Part shown: positions 12,501 through 24,000 of the stretch, piece by piece | Layout: every line of letters begins with the position of its first letter | Position numbering within the stretch: position 1 is the first letter of the stretch | NCBI RefSeq assembly: GCF_900496995.4 | Contig: NC_044004.1 | Coordinates: 83,893,538-83,957,537, forward strand | Reading direction: 5' to 3' | Length of the DNA: 64,000 nt | From: Aquila chrysaetos chrysaetos | Lineage: Eukaryota; Chordata; Aves; Accipitriformes; Accipitridae | Notes under the pieces: model-generated | Seen by the model: the letters and a program-made list of their open reading frames with translations, nothing else | Told to the model about the DNA's origin: nothing | Databases searched by the model: none | Position numbers and translations under genes: made by a program

Positions 12501-15500
12501 CTGCAACGAGACAAATACCGAATTCAGCATCCCTAGATGCAATGCGAACACTACAATCTTAGGCAGCTCTTCACGAACCACAACCACTGGTTACTCCCAG
12601 TTATTGAGAAAAATAACTCACCTAAAACCACTCCTCTCAATAACAATAATGGCTTCCATTTCAATGTGTTTTTCACTCTTTCTCAACTCTTCTGGGGAAA
12701 AAAAGTCATCTACACTGAAGTTTGACAACAGTTCATAAATTAACTCATATTAAACTCGCTCGAACTTCTGTAGTTCAGACACTGAGTTGATAAGCCAAAC
12801 AACTAGATACTTTGTTTTTGCTATCCACTGCAAAAATACTCAGAAGTAGAACACCTGGTAAAAATGAGAAGCATTTTAAGAAGATTGTGGAAAACTTCCT
12901 CATCAAAGAACTAGGCTGTTTTCCTCTCACAGTAAGCAAACAGTTAGCAAACATTTGTCTGTATGTCCTTATATAAAGTCTTCCTCTCATTTTTGAGATG
13001 ATAAAAAGGATGCTAACCCGTTCTGAACGTCCTTCCGAGCCCTAGTTCGCGAAAACGATGTTTAGAAACAGTAAGTTTGCAGATCCTTCCCTCTTGGACA
13101 AAAATATTCTACACATGTTAAGAATTTAAATGTATACATAGACAAAACATCTTATTTGTTTTAGGGCACGCTGTATTAGAGAGCATGGCCTATTAAATAC
13201 ACCAGGCATTTGGGCTGCTCTTTACGCACTAGGAACGTACCAGAGTCACAGGTTCATGGACGCACCATTAAGACTCTGTACTTACAGAGGGGACTGTTGC
13301 AGCAACAGGGATCATCACTACTGACACCACTCGAAAGAAATTCGTAGCAATCTTCTGGAACCTGGAAACTTCCATTTTTTGCGAAGCAAAGATCTGAAAG
13401 GGGAGAAACCCGCAGTTATAAAAAAAGCTCTCTTTGAAAGGACTAAAACGAGAAAAAAGGCAACAGTGGGCTTTCTTGTAACCCAGCACTCTTGTTCACC
13501 TATGACTTCCATTTTGCATTTTCCATTTCAGTGAACATACTGCTACAATCTTTCATTCAACTTGGTTGATGTTTTACATGTTCAGTCCTTTGTAGAAAAT
13601 ACTGCACCAACCTAGCAAAGTACCCAAGAATCATTTCTAGGTAACATAACTTTACATAGTCACTTTTGCACACCAAAAGTTCCAACACCTCGGCCTGAAG
13701 CACAGCCCTCTGAGAAAAGGCTGCCAACGGGAAACAGACCAAACACGGTGGATAGATCACTGAACAAAAGCAGAATCAGGTCTACAGTTACATACTGACT
13801 TTTTTTTTTTTCCTCTCTAAGACAGTGTCAGTCCACATGACATAGAAGAAAATGGAGTAAGAATGAAATCCAGAGGGTTAGAGTTTGATGACAACACCTA
13901 ACAGAAAAATCAAGAAGAAAAATATTTCCATTAAATTACCCCCAAAAATGGGAAATGAAGACTTTTTTTCTGTTTCTGTTGATTCATCTCCCCAGCAATC
14001 TTAAAAAGTTCTGAATTTTTTCAATTTATTAAGAACACATAATATTGTCAGTTTTGACAACAATACAGTAACAAATAATTGGGGATGGGGTGTAGAACAA
14101 ACCAACAAAACCCATATGTGCTTTTGGATGCTTAACACCCAGGAAGCTCATCAGAACGTCATTCTAAGAAAAACATCAGAGTCAAGACTAAATTTTACTG
14201 ATGCTCAAGCAAAGCCATTAAAGCATCTGAGATGTGTCACATAAGAATTTGTCATCTCTAAACAAGACACCCACCCATTCAAATGCATAGAATAATTCAG
14301 TTATTTTTCAGTTCTCCCCAATGCATTTAAAACAGTGATTATCTGAAACTACCCTTATGTTACCATGTTCTACAACTGGGTAATATTGTCTTGCAACTCC
14401 ATAAGAATTATCCTTTTGCAATCATCCTATTTATTCCACGAACATACCTCCACTATCAGCAAATTCATGAGCCCAAGCGAAACTGGCAAAATCCATGTAG
14501 AATCTGGTGCCGTGAGGTCTGTAAACCATAATGCTCCGCCTGCTGAAAACTGTTCTTGAACTACAAGAATAAAGAAAACACCGAATTAAGCATGATTTGC
14601 TACCTCAAGTTAAACAGAACCATACCATGTATTACAATCAAATCATCCAAGTTTCTAGGTACATTTTATCTACACAAGAATTACTATTAAAACAGAAAAA
14701 TTTGGTTTAACAGATCGCATGACAAGGCGGCCTGCTATCAATACAAGTAAAAAATGGTGGGAGATGCAAGCTGAGGTCCAGCTTAGCTCATGACGGCCAC
14801 CGATTCAGGTAAACCTGCGATAACAACTAGCTTGATCTCCACCACCATTTTACAAGCCAATGAGAAAAATATGCAATGCAGTAGGCTACAGTGACTACAT
14901 ATTTTGTGGGTTTGAAATATTTTTCTTAACAACTGTATAACTTGTTACATTTTTCTTAGAACAAGAAACTATAAACTCTTTTCTAAAAAAAAGAAAATAC
15001 CAGTATTTTTATTTAAAAAAAGCCCACACATTCACCTTGCCTGTAGTCCTTCACGTGAAACTTCACATGGAAGAAAAAAATACAGATTAATAGTGATTGT
15101 GCTGTGGCGTGGGTTATATTACTTGGTAAATAAGCTTATCTTGTGAAACAGAAAAATCGCAAGACAATTTTTTTTTTTTTTCCTAGTTACGCTGTCTTCA
15201 GAAGACCACAAAATAATTAAACGCTCACACAGCCTAACAAAACGCCCCACATTGTTCCCAGAGCTCAGGCCCTGGTACTGCTTTTAAAGAGGCATCCCAC
15301 AAAGCTCACAACAGTATCACAAAAAGCAAAAGCGTCTAAGTAGAGATCAGTGATGCTCTAGACACTGCGAATACCTGCTGGAAGAGTTCAAACCAAAGAA
15401 ACATACAGCTGTGGTCCAGATGCGAGTTCTTTGGTTACATGAACGGTGGTTTAATCTAGTACAACATGTACAACGTACCTAGTCAAACTCTTTGAAATTC

Positions 15501-18352
15501 ATTTTTATTTTTATCAGCCATTTAAGTATGCTTAATCTATATTAAGTTTAAAAACTTAGTAGTGAAGTAGTTTTACGTATCACTCAGGAGACTGTGTTCT
15601 TTAACCAACGAAGCGTCTGCAAAAACTGTAACTGATCGAAAAATGACTGTTAAGAGTGTGTCTGTTCAGATTAATCACCTCCTGAGTCCGTGGCACCAAC
15701 ACTGCAGTTGCGCAAAGCGAGGGACACGCAAACCCACATTGGAATCTGTACCCACACCAGTAAAGTGGCTTTGAAGGGATGGCAGTTGTCTCGAATGTAC
15801 AGTTCCGTAATAATCCTCCGTAGGTTTTTCTTAAAGTGGAACCTTTTAGAAAGAAAAAAAAAAAAAAGTCCTCTCACAATACCTGTTACAGAGTAACTTC
15901 TCAAATTCTCAAATAAGAATTCCACAGGCTGTGCATGTCAAATTGGCTTCTTTAGGTGCAACTCTGGAAAACCTGAAAGTCTTTCCTCTTCAAACGTGCC
16001 TCTCTCCTTCGCCAACCCCTTTTCCTCACAACTTTTAGCCCTGTTGCCCTAAGCACCTTTTCACAACTGAATTTCCCTTTGTAATCGGCAGCTGCCAGTA
16101 ACTTGTCTGATGTTTTATTTCACAGTGCTTTTTGTCTGAACTAGGATATAACTTTCTCAATACAGCGGCAAGCAGCCAGTTACATGATCCTCAGTAACCC
16201 AGCTTAGATACACTGCTACTGCACAGGGTGTGGTACTACTGCACGGGGTGCTAACAAATGAACAGGACCACCACCATTCAAGCCTCAAGTTCCAGCAATA
16301 TTTAGATACCACAATAGCTAAAGAAACATGAGCTACAAGTAAAGACAACAAAAACAATCCTGCATGTGGCCCTGTAATCATAAGCCTATCAAAAGTTCAG
16401 AGCTTTAAAACAGATATGCTCTGACAGGCAATATAAGAAACACAGATAAGTCATAGAATCGGTAAGAAAATCAAAGCTTTGGACAACGGCAGAATCTTTT
16501 TGCAAGACTGTTGTTTGTAAAACTTTCCCTGCTGCTACCCCTCAACCCGCAACAGATTTATAAGGTATACGTCATTGCCATCTTACCTGGCCACCTTTTC
16601 AGACCAACCCAGTTGCTTTCCACGAACAGAAACTTCATAGCGAAGATGCTCAGCTAGTTTTTTAATCTCAGGCTGCAAATTTTCCAACTAGCTAAAGAAA
16701 AGGAAAAATGTTTATGCGCAGTTACGTGTAACAACCACTTCCTCTCCCCACCCGATACTGTAAACACATTAAAAATGACTGCGGAGGACAAGGCACGCAT
16801 CTATGAACGCCTTTCATCTTTAAGCAAAATAAACAGATGAAAGAATTATTGAGAAGTATTTACAGTAACAATCGAAGATGCCATCTTGTTGCTAAATGAA
16901 ATAAATACAGAATTAGATTTTATATTTTGTTCCTAATAAGCACCTTTTTGTCTTCGTTCAGGAATTGTAACCACCTACTTTACTAAACAAAAAAACCCTT
17001 TAACGCCACTTAAAAAAAATTTAAAGCCCGGCTGGACGTACAACTTTGCAGTTGCCTAAGTCGCTATCCTGAGAAGTAAGAAGAGATCCCGTTACACAAG
17101 ACTACAATACGATATTCACTTCTAGAATCAAAAGAAAAGGAAAAATGAACAAGCGCCACTAAAAAAACCCAAAGAAACCAAACAAAAAATCCCCCACCCC
17201 AACCACACTACAATAAAAGAATTAAATTATGCTGCTTCTGCAATAACAGTCAGAACAAGGGCCACTGAAGAACCCTGTCCCAGCAACACACCTGCATTTA
17301 CCCATCTGACCTCTACACAGGTGAAGAACAAAGATCGAATTGATTCCTAATCAGGCTTGAATCCTGGCAGCTGTGCAGCACCCCCCTACAGTCCTCGTTA
17401 GGTGGTAAAAAAAACAGCACAGAAAAGGGGAAACCCCCTACTTCATACCACGGCACTGCAAAGGCTCCTTTACGGCTGTAGGCACAGCATATGACCTCTT
17501 TAGTAACTTCAACCGTTTTCCTCGCTTCTGAGGAAAAGCAGATATTTACAAATTGCTGAAGGCTAGTTTACTTCAAGGTTTGAAGGGACAAGCTTTAGCG
17601 AAAGCTTTGCTTAAGTTAACAGAGCAAATCACAGAAAGTACCTTGCACGCCGCCTGGCTCTCGCACTGAAACAACTCCATCTTCGTGTAGTGACCGTGAA
17701 AAAGATGCACGTTCCCATTTTTCAGTTTTATTTAGACTTCACGTGTCGAAGGAAGGACCAACCACCGAAAAACCTCCCACCAGCTGCGATGCCCTCCGCC
17801 ACACGAGGTCAACACGCAGCACAAGCGGACCACCCCCGCTAAAGCGGGGGGGGAGGGAGAAACCGCGGCCAGGACCCCGCTGGAGCGGTTTTGTGGAAAA
17901 ATACCCCCACTTTCGTTGCGAAACCCCGCTCTCACCAGAATTCCCGCCCCGCCTGCCGCGAAGCCCAGGCGCAAGCCCGCCCAGAGCACCCCGAAGGTCC
18001 GCTGGCCGTGCCCCCCGGTCCCTCCTCCCTCACACAACCAGGGCGATCGCCCTCAGGACGCGAAGACCGGCGGCCGGCAACCCACCTTGGCCAGGAGGCG
18101 GCTCTGGTGCGCTGCCAGCGGCAAAGTGACGGCGGTGCGGAGCAGGCCTGCGCCGCAGACGATGGCGGCCCACCACGGCAGCCCGGCGGCCGCCTGCAAC
18201 GCCACCAACCCCTCCTCCGCCCAGTGCACCGGCACCGACTGCGCCAGCCGCTCGTACCAGCCGCCGCTCGCTCCCGCCGTTGCCGCCGCCGCCGCGACCG
18301 TTAAGCGCCCGCCCGCCGTGCGAGCGGCGCCCGCCCGCGCCAGCCGCCACAT
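12327..18352 (-). CDS. COX18: COX18, mitochondrial inner-membrane insertase (complete, 6 coding exons)
   Basis: The gene encodes a 308-aa member of the Oxa1/YidC/Alb3 family; human COX18 is slightly longer. Family members insert membrane proteins into the mitochondrial inner membrane. COX18 helps export the C-terminal part of COX2 during cytochrome c oxidase assembly. The coding exons, in order, are 18352-18086, 16687-16587, 15842-15679, 14560-14448, 13393-13286 and 12500-12327, with GT-AG junctions that keep the frame (927 nt in total). The N-terminus (MWRLARAGAARTAGGRL) is Arg/Ala-rich with no acidic residue, as in a mitochondrial presequence. Hydrophobic segments lie near residues 57-80, 143-165, 198-214 and 233-275. 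Family landmarks include GLPWW in exon 1, RDNCHPFKAT in exon 3 and GLSHNLLLRSP in exon 6. The start is the first in-frame ATG in the CpG island and has G at -3. Synteny with ANKRD17 supports the identification. Confidence 0.96.
13286..13393 (-). CDS. COX18: COX18 exon 5
   Basis: It encodes residues 216-251 in 36 whole codons, including the hydrophobic stretch RVVSVVMIPVAATVPS. The acceptor is TTTCAG|ATC and the donor is TCT|GTAAGT, both phase 0. Confidence 0.95.
14448..14560 (-). CDS. COX18: COX18 exon 4
   Basis: It encodes residues 178-215, including VQEQFSAGGALWFTDLTAPD and the membrane segment WILPVSLGLMNLLIVE. It enters in phase 1 (TTGTAG|TTC) and leaves in phase 0 (GAG|GTATGT). The exon lies outside any long open frame and was placed by homology to COX18 and by phase. 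Confidence 0.93.
14742..14856. repeat. Small hairpin element flanked by TACAAG repeats, in a COX18 intron
   Basis: Two inverted arms, 14752-14772 and 14829-14850, pair over about 20 bp with two small bulges (AAATGGTGG, GAGAT and CAAGCT are the matching blocks). Between them are two further small hairpins: AAGCTG/CAGCTT at 14768-14784 and CAGGT/ACCTG at 14806-14817. The hexamer TACAAG stands on both sides (14742-14747 and 14851-14856). This could be a MITE-like insertion with its target duplication or a structured RNA. No family was recognised. Confidence 0.45.
15679..15842 (-). CDS. COX18: COX18 exon 3
   Basis: It encodes residues 123-177, including ELYIRDNCHPFKAT and the membrane segment LLVWVQIPMWVCVSLALR, the best conserved part of the family. 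The acceptor follows a long poly-T tract (TAAAAG|GTT), and the donor is GGAG|GTGATT, phase 1. Confidence 0.96.
16587..16687 (-). CDS. COX18: COX18 exon 2
   Basis: It encodes residues 90-123 (LENLQPEIKKLAEHLRYEVS and on to VAR), a charged helix-forming loop between the first two membrane segments. The acceptor is TAGCTAG|TTG and the donor is CCAG|GTAAGA, phase 2. Confidence 0.93.
18086..18352 (-). CDS. COX18: COX18 exon 1 with start codon
   Basis: It encodes residues 1-89: an Arg/Ala-rich presequence, then GWYERLAQSVPVHWAEE, then the first membrane segment beginning at GLPWW. The donor is AAG|GTGGGT, phase 0. The exon is very GC-rich and lies inside a CpG island, which also creates long meaningless open frames on the plus strand. 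Confidence 0.95.
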
Positions 18353-18374
18353 GGCTAACGGCTCTTCCGAGGAG

Positions 18375-18385
18375 GGGGCGGGGCC
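18375..18385 (+). promoter_or_regulatory. GC box (Sp1-type)
   Basis: GGGGCGGGGCC lies 23-33 bp upstream of the COX18 ATG, within the CpG island and next to the NRF-1 palindrome. Confidence 0.55.
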
Positions 18386-18390
18386 CCGCC

Positions 18391-18400
18391 GCGCATGCGC
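18391..18400. promoter_or_regulatory. COX18: NRF-1 palindrome at the COX18 promoter
   Basis: GCGCATGCGC is a perfect core match to the nuclear respiratory factor 1 site, 39-48 bp upstream of the COX18 ATG. NRF-1 is a known activator of nuclear genes for the respiratory chain and its assembly, so a role in COX18 transcription is a reasonable inference. Confidence 0.7.
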
Positions 18401-18749
18401 CCGGCCGCCCTGCCGGCGCCCGCCATGCCGACTGAGGGCAGGAGGAAGGGCGGGAAGCCGCGATACGGGCGGCCGCTAATTAGTCCTCGCTGATGAGGAG
18501 CTGGTGGGTTGCCACGCCGCGGGCACGGCCCAGAGTGTGAAGGGTGGGTGCTTCCCTCCTTCCTGCAGGGCAAGGAGAGGTAAAGAAAGCCCTCGGAGGA
18601 GACGGGCAGCTACTGAGGGCTCCGCCTTGTTCATTTCTCCTTCAGCCTTAAGGATCTGCCGCAGCCCTAGCACCCATCTCTCAGCATGGTTTCAATCCGT
18701 TTTCTTAAATAAAGACGACCTGCCAGGTCCCAACACAGTACGTTCTTTT

Positions 18750-18755
18750 TTTATT
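18750..18755 (-). terminator. ANKRD17: Likely ANKRD17 polyadenylation signal
   Basis: The minus strand reads AATAAA at 18755-18750, followed within 30 nt by the G/U-rich stretch GTACTGTGTTGGG, the classic arrangement of a cleavage site near 18735. It is about 0.4 kb upstream of the COX18 start codon. Confidence 0.65.
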
Positions 18756-20708
18756 GGTCAAATAAAAACCTTTACATGTGAAGTATTAAAAAAAAAAAAG
18801 TATCCAAGAAAAAAAAAAACAAAAAAACCACTGTTCCTGCGACAGACTTCCAAAAAGCCCCAGGATTTCATCAAACAAGGCCAAGGCCACAAAGGCACCA
18901 TCCATTCTACGCTCCCGGGGCCACAGCTCGATTTTTCAAATCAACAAAAGACAGGCAGGAAACCACAACCCTCGTTCACTCCTGTTCTTCTGACCCACGG
19001 CATTCACGGTTGTAATAAATACTGAGCAGTACGATGCAGTAGGATTATTTCCGAATCAGAATGCAAATAATCCTAAAGAGCACTGAAACATGAAGCAAAA
19101 AATTCCAGTAGAGGGCCAAAGGTGATAGAGTAGACTAGAAGAAGGGCACTATTCCTCACTCAGAGTAAGGTGCTCAAACGGAGTATCAATCGTTTTTCTC
19201 AGCAGTTTTTCAGTTTGGTATCCGTTTTGCTACCACCAATTCTTTACACAAAGTATTTCAGGTGATCAGACAGTTGAAAAAAGGAGCTTACTTTTATTTA
19301 GAGCATCACCTAAGGGCATGTATATGGACATCGGTATGCACAAACCTTCTGGACACCTCAGCAAAACCACAATATTTTAAAGGCAGCAGGTTTCCTTGGA
19401 CAAGTGGGGTTTTCTTCTGGCTTCCAAAGGAGTACCATAATAAATACGAAACAGCACTTGTTAAATTCCAGCCTTACCAGCACCCCATTTAACTCATCTG
19501 GGATATTTCTTTCCCAGATTTTATCTCTCAACTTAGAACAGAAGGGCTGACACCAAGTGACACGGCAAGGAAAAAACAAGCTTTCCTTCAGCCTTCCCCT
19601 GTGCAGAGAAACCAGCAACAGATCACGCTGGCCCTCGCTTGTCCTGCACAAAAACACATTTCACTCGTAGATCGACTTTAAACCATACGTACATGAACTG
19701 TACGGGGATCCTGACTGGAGCTGTTTGTCACTGCTGACCGAGTCTTGCCTCACAGGACCCCTGAGACTTTGCCTCCCCGTACTCCTCCTCGTTCCAAGCA
19801 ACTGTGAGTGAAGAAGGTGGCAGCTCTTGACAACGACTGTAAGGAAATTCTCACTTGGACTTTTCCAAATAAACCTACACAGGGCAGTGACCCAGTTTGG
19901 AGCAAGACATCGTCTACTAGAACCAAGCCACTTACTCTGAAATAAGCCTTCCTTCAAAGTCGGTTTTCATCAGTGAAGCTCTGCTAAAACTCCTAAACTC
20001 TCATTCTTGAACTAACACACACCAAGGATGTATGTTCTGAAACGACACTTGGAGGCAAGGGAAGGGACCACAGGAACCGAAGGTCTGGGAGAACTAGTGA
20101 AACAGAACAGACCTTGCTGCATCAACCCAACTGTAAGAATAATTTTTAATAGATGCTGCAGCGTGATACATTTCCCCTGTTTACCGGGCAAGTAGGGGAG
20201 TTCAGTGTGGAGATAAGTCTGAATGTGCCAAAAGGCTATTTTCTCAGGCGCTTTTTGCTGAAAAGCTGGGTCTTTTCATGGAAGGAAAATGAAAACCCTT
20301 AGCATCTTGTTACTACTAATGTATGCCTTATCAAAAAAAATCCAACACACATTTGGAAGAAGCCCTCTGATAATGCCCATTTTTTTTTATAAGGTACTTA
20401 AATTACACAAGTAGAAAAGTTATGCTTATTAATAGTTTAATGTATGAAGGAAACATCCAGATTTCTGAATATGAAGGTACATATCTCACATTAATTTAAG
20501 TCTACATAAAGTAGAGCCTCTATACTGACATATTGAAATTTACTTTCTGCTTAGCCATTTGTTATGTAAACAATTGTACATTTATTTGCCATTCTAAAAC
20601 TTCAGGATCAAGTTTACATAATTTTGCTAAATTTCTGTGTTTGCTCAGAAGCAGTTTACAGTACTAAAACCAACCAGCCAAAGAACAGCTTCAACAGAAA
20701 GTTATGTC

Positions 20709-20748
20709 AAAAAAAAAAAAAAAAAGAAAAAAAAAAAGGAAAGGAAAG
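20709..20748 (+). repeat. A-rich simple repeat
   Basis: A run of 17 A, one G and 11 A is followed by a short GGAAA repeat. It is pyrimidine-rich when read in the ANKRD17 3' UTR sense. Confidence 0.9.
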
Positions 20749-20961
20749 AATAAAGGCTAACTAAGTTGAAACGTATGATGGTGGGGAATGGGCGGTCACA
20801 ATGTTCACAGAAAAAGGTCAGTTAGTAAGTTCTTCTGCAAAAAGCCTACACACTTCAGTCAAGCACATCAGTAGAATGATCTGGGAGCACATAAACTGTT
20901 TCTGCCATTTGTGGTTTCCTCTGCAAAAAAAGGAATCTCAAGGCTAGCAAGTTGATCCCAC

Positions 20962-21021
20962 TCAGCCAAGTTGGTTCATATGCACACTGTTCATGTGAGG
21001 TGTCCAAGTTCCAGTCCACAC
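20962..21021 (-). CDS. ANKRD17: ANKRD17 last coding exon (27th in window)
   Basis: It encodes the final 19 residues ([19 protein letters not shown]) and TGA at 20964-20962. The acceptor is TTTCAG|GTG, phase 0. It was found by its match to the conserved ANKRD17 C-terminus. Confidence 0.93.
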   Translation of the reverse strand: MWTGTWTPHMNSVHMNQLG

Positions 21022-24000
21022 CTGAAAGAGAAAGCTTCATTTAACACCATGCTTTGGGGCTGCTCAGAACAGTTCAGAAGTCAAAAATTATCCTCCAGTG
21101 CTTATGGTTTTCACTGCACCCAAGTAAAGCCCAACATCAGACAACACAGCAATCCACCATCAAACTACACTGAGCTCCTTTCAGCACTTGTTTCATCCTG
21201 CTGTAATTCCAGTGAGAAAAGAGGGAAATGGCGTTTTAATCTTTCTGCCTGTACCTTTTCCCCTTCGCCCAAGTGTCCATCTTCCTCTTCCTTTCTACTT
21301 AGTGCAAAAAAATGTTCAACCCAGCCTGACTACTTTCCATCACAGCACAACCAAAGAGAGAAATCAATGCTATTTATTTATGCTCACTAGTTCCTCCATG
21401 GCAGCAACACTAATGTAACATGTATTTTACTGTTCCAGGGGAAAAAAGGTATCCCTTGAGACCCAGGGAAATAAGTACTCCCTCTAAACATGCCAGGTCA
21501 GCTGTCAAGGAGAATTACCAGAACTCTGTATGTGCAAAATTATTTGCAAGGACAGCGCCTGAAGACCTCCAGCTTTCAGAGGAACAGAAAAGACTACCTC
21601 TCCTCTTTTCCTTATGAAGTTCAGACAATCAAGAACTTGATTTCTGGCACCCTGAATTATTTCCCCCCAGTGCACACCAACACCCTCAGCTCTGGGGAAA
21701 CCCAAGTATAATAAAGTAAAACCTTCTTTGGGGGACAAAGTTTTCTTATTAAACCAGACGTCGCCTCGCAAGGGTCAGGAGCCGCTTCAGAGCAACACGT
21801 GAACTGTGGCCAAACAACAGACCGCCTCTTCTGCACACCTACACTCTGCCAGGGCCGGGAGCTGCTGTTTGCAGCTTGGACAATTCCCAAGCAAATTAAG
21901 TCCAGAAATATCTTTATTCAATAACAGTATAACAAAGCTCACTGTATAATTAAAAATAAACACAGGATGTAATGTAACAAGAGCTACTAATGATCCATTA
22001 TAATATTAGTTTCTGGCTGAGTATGAACAAGAGGTTTAGGGCAACATAATCCCTATACCTGGATTGTATTCATTGGACAAGCCTATAACCCAGGCAAGAT
22101 CAGAGCAGCAGACACAAGAGCTACTTACTCCCTTCCTACCTGAACTCTTAACACACTGAAGACATCATACCTTTCAGTGCCCCGCCATCAATCCTTTAGA
22201 CCTATTGCCATTTTCCCTTTTCGGGAAGGGATAGCTTACATAACAGCAAATAAATGGCTTTTCTCACAAAAGCAAATTGATCATGTTTTCCCAAATGCAG
22301 AACTGCACAGACAGAAATCATGATCATTTTGAGTAAAATACACAGTGTAAAACTATCTTTTCTATCCAGACTTGCCTACGACACATCATCAGAAAAGCTG
22401 ATCTGCAGTAATTAACTTTGATTAAATAGGCAGCTTCTCTAAGCTCAGCTAGAAGCAAGCTTCCCCATTCTCAAGCACAAGTATATTGACAGAAGTAACA
22501 GCAGCACACTCCTTTGAACTGCATTAACTTAGCGATGCTCATTTTTTTCTCTGGACAACTTACACTTATTTTTGGAGTGATGACAAATGTTTAGAAGGTG
22601 TCAGTAAGCACGTACAGCGCTCAGTGCTGCAGCGAGTAGGGGGGCTGCATCAGCTCCTTAAGAGACATGAGCAAAAAGAAGAAACTCTACACTGTATTTT
22701 CATACTTCCTAACAGCGTTTTCATACTTTCTAACAGCTAGAATCTTATCTTAACCACACTGTTTCTTAAGTTGAAACAAAACTGCAAATATAAAAATTGA
22801 ATAATTACCGTCTGAGGCCCGTTATTTTCCGTGGAATTTGAAACCATCTTTATCAGCGAGTTCCAAGATGGGTCAGCAGCATGAGGCCCGTTAAATATAG
22901 GGCCTCCAGTACCATCTGTGATGGGGGCTACAGGAGGAATCATTGCATTCCCATACACAGAAAAAGGCATACCCTTAAGGGGAGGAAAAAGGAAGAATCA
23001 GTATGTATTCATAAGCAGTGCTACCACTGCACACACAGAACGACAAAAGGGGATTTGTGTTAAAGAAATTCTCAGTCTGAAAGCAGTAACGAAACGCCTG
23101 CATTTAAGAAAAACTTTTCTATGTGGGACAAGTTATTTTTTATTAGATCTAGGCTTCTGCAATACTGTGAGGGCTAGTCAGTGTTTTATCTTACACACAC
23201 TCAACCACACAGTGAACGATACGCCCGCGTTGTTCATCTGCCCCACGCACTGACAGGGCAATCGAGCGTACCGCGCATAACAAGTCCAAGAAGGTCATTA
23301 CCCCGACTTTTGGGAAGTCCATGTATCCTGCGGGAACGGGCTGATGGAATGTACCGGAAGGCGTTACGATTCCCGTGCTGTCTCTCTCCATGGCTTGGTG
23401 TGAGAACACCCCTGGATCAGACATGGGCCTGTGGATCATGTGGCTCCCCATTCCGCTGTGACACCAGTCCACTTTATCTAACAACACAGAAGACACAGCA
23501 AGAGCATTATACACGATACCTGCTAATCATCTGTTTTCCAGCCTAAATGTCTGCACGCTGTAACGTTTCTATAAGTGGCATTTGCTCAGCTTGCAGTTCC
23601 TGTGCATCTACCTGCATTAAAACTTAGGTGCGTGTGGGACAGAGAGCATCAGGAACGGTACCTGCACACCCCACGGCAGGAGCCTTGAGCCAGTGCAAGG
23701 AGTTTTGAACAGTTATAAGCAACCAAAGCGTCACCTCTGCAATCTTCCTTCATTTGAAAGGGAAAGCTGGCATTTGTGGTACCTCTTCCTCCTCCAAAAA
23801 CCTAAACTCCTTGCACATTTGGTTCTGTGAAAGGGGTATGTACGCTATGAAGACTATTTGCTCTACTTCGTTACTGTTCTTTCATGAATCATTTAATGAA
23901 TTAAGAGACAGAGAAGTACTTTTCAAAAGCAAAAGTACAAAATGACCAGCTGGAGACCTGTGCTCACGTTCTAATTACATGAATTCATTAGAGGCAGCTT

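Larger units (their letters stand above)
12501..18085 (-). other. COX18: COX18 introns 1-5
   Basis: The introns are 18085-16688, 16586-15843, 15678-14561, 14447-13394 and 13285-12501, all GT-AG. Apart from the hairpin element at 14742-14856 and simple A or T runs (for example T13 near 15169), they hold nothing I can name. Confidence 0.85.
18355..18426 (-). other. Possible upstream ORF in the COX18 leader
   Basis: A minus-strand ATG at 18426-18424 opens a 23-codon frame, out of frame with COX18. It stops at TAG 18357-18355, two bases before the COX18 ATG. A second in-frame ATG lies inside the NRF-1 palindrome. It is a real uORF only if transcription starts upstream of 18426. Confidence 0.35.
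17740..18600. promoter_or_regulatory. COX18: CpG island / COX18 promoter region
   Basis: This is a sharp island of high G+C and dense CpG in an otherwise AT-rich window. It covers COX18 exon 1, the start of intron 1 and about 250 bp upstream. No TATA box is apparent, as is usual for housekeeping genes. The upstream edge comes within 150 bp of the likely ANKRD17 poly(A) site. Confidence 0.85.
18735..20961 (-). other. ANKRD17: ANKRD17 3' UTR (inferred extent)
   Basis: This non-coding AT-rich sequence follows the ANKRD17 stop codon. It is given as 3' UTR because the best poly(A) signal is at 18755-18750, which makes the UTR about 2.2 kb. Another AATAAA on the minus strand near 19292 could give a shorter form. 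The only simple repeat of note is the A-rich run at 20709. Confidence 0.65.

Noticed and set aside
17743..18479. Long plus-strand open frames (128-187 codons) opposite COX18 exon 1
   Set aside because: They are explained by CpG-island composition, are Arg/Pro/Ala-rich and have no homology. The minus strand clearly encodes COX18.
23191..23514. Read-through of ANKRD17 exon 25 into intron as a longer product
   Set aside because: The extension beyond GGG|GTAATG has no homology, and splicing to exon 26 restores the conserved GMPFSVYGN sequence in frame.
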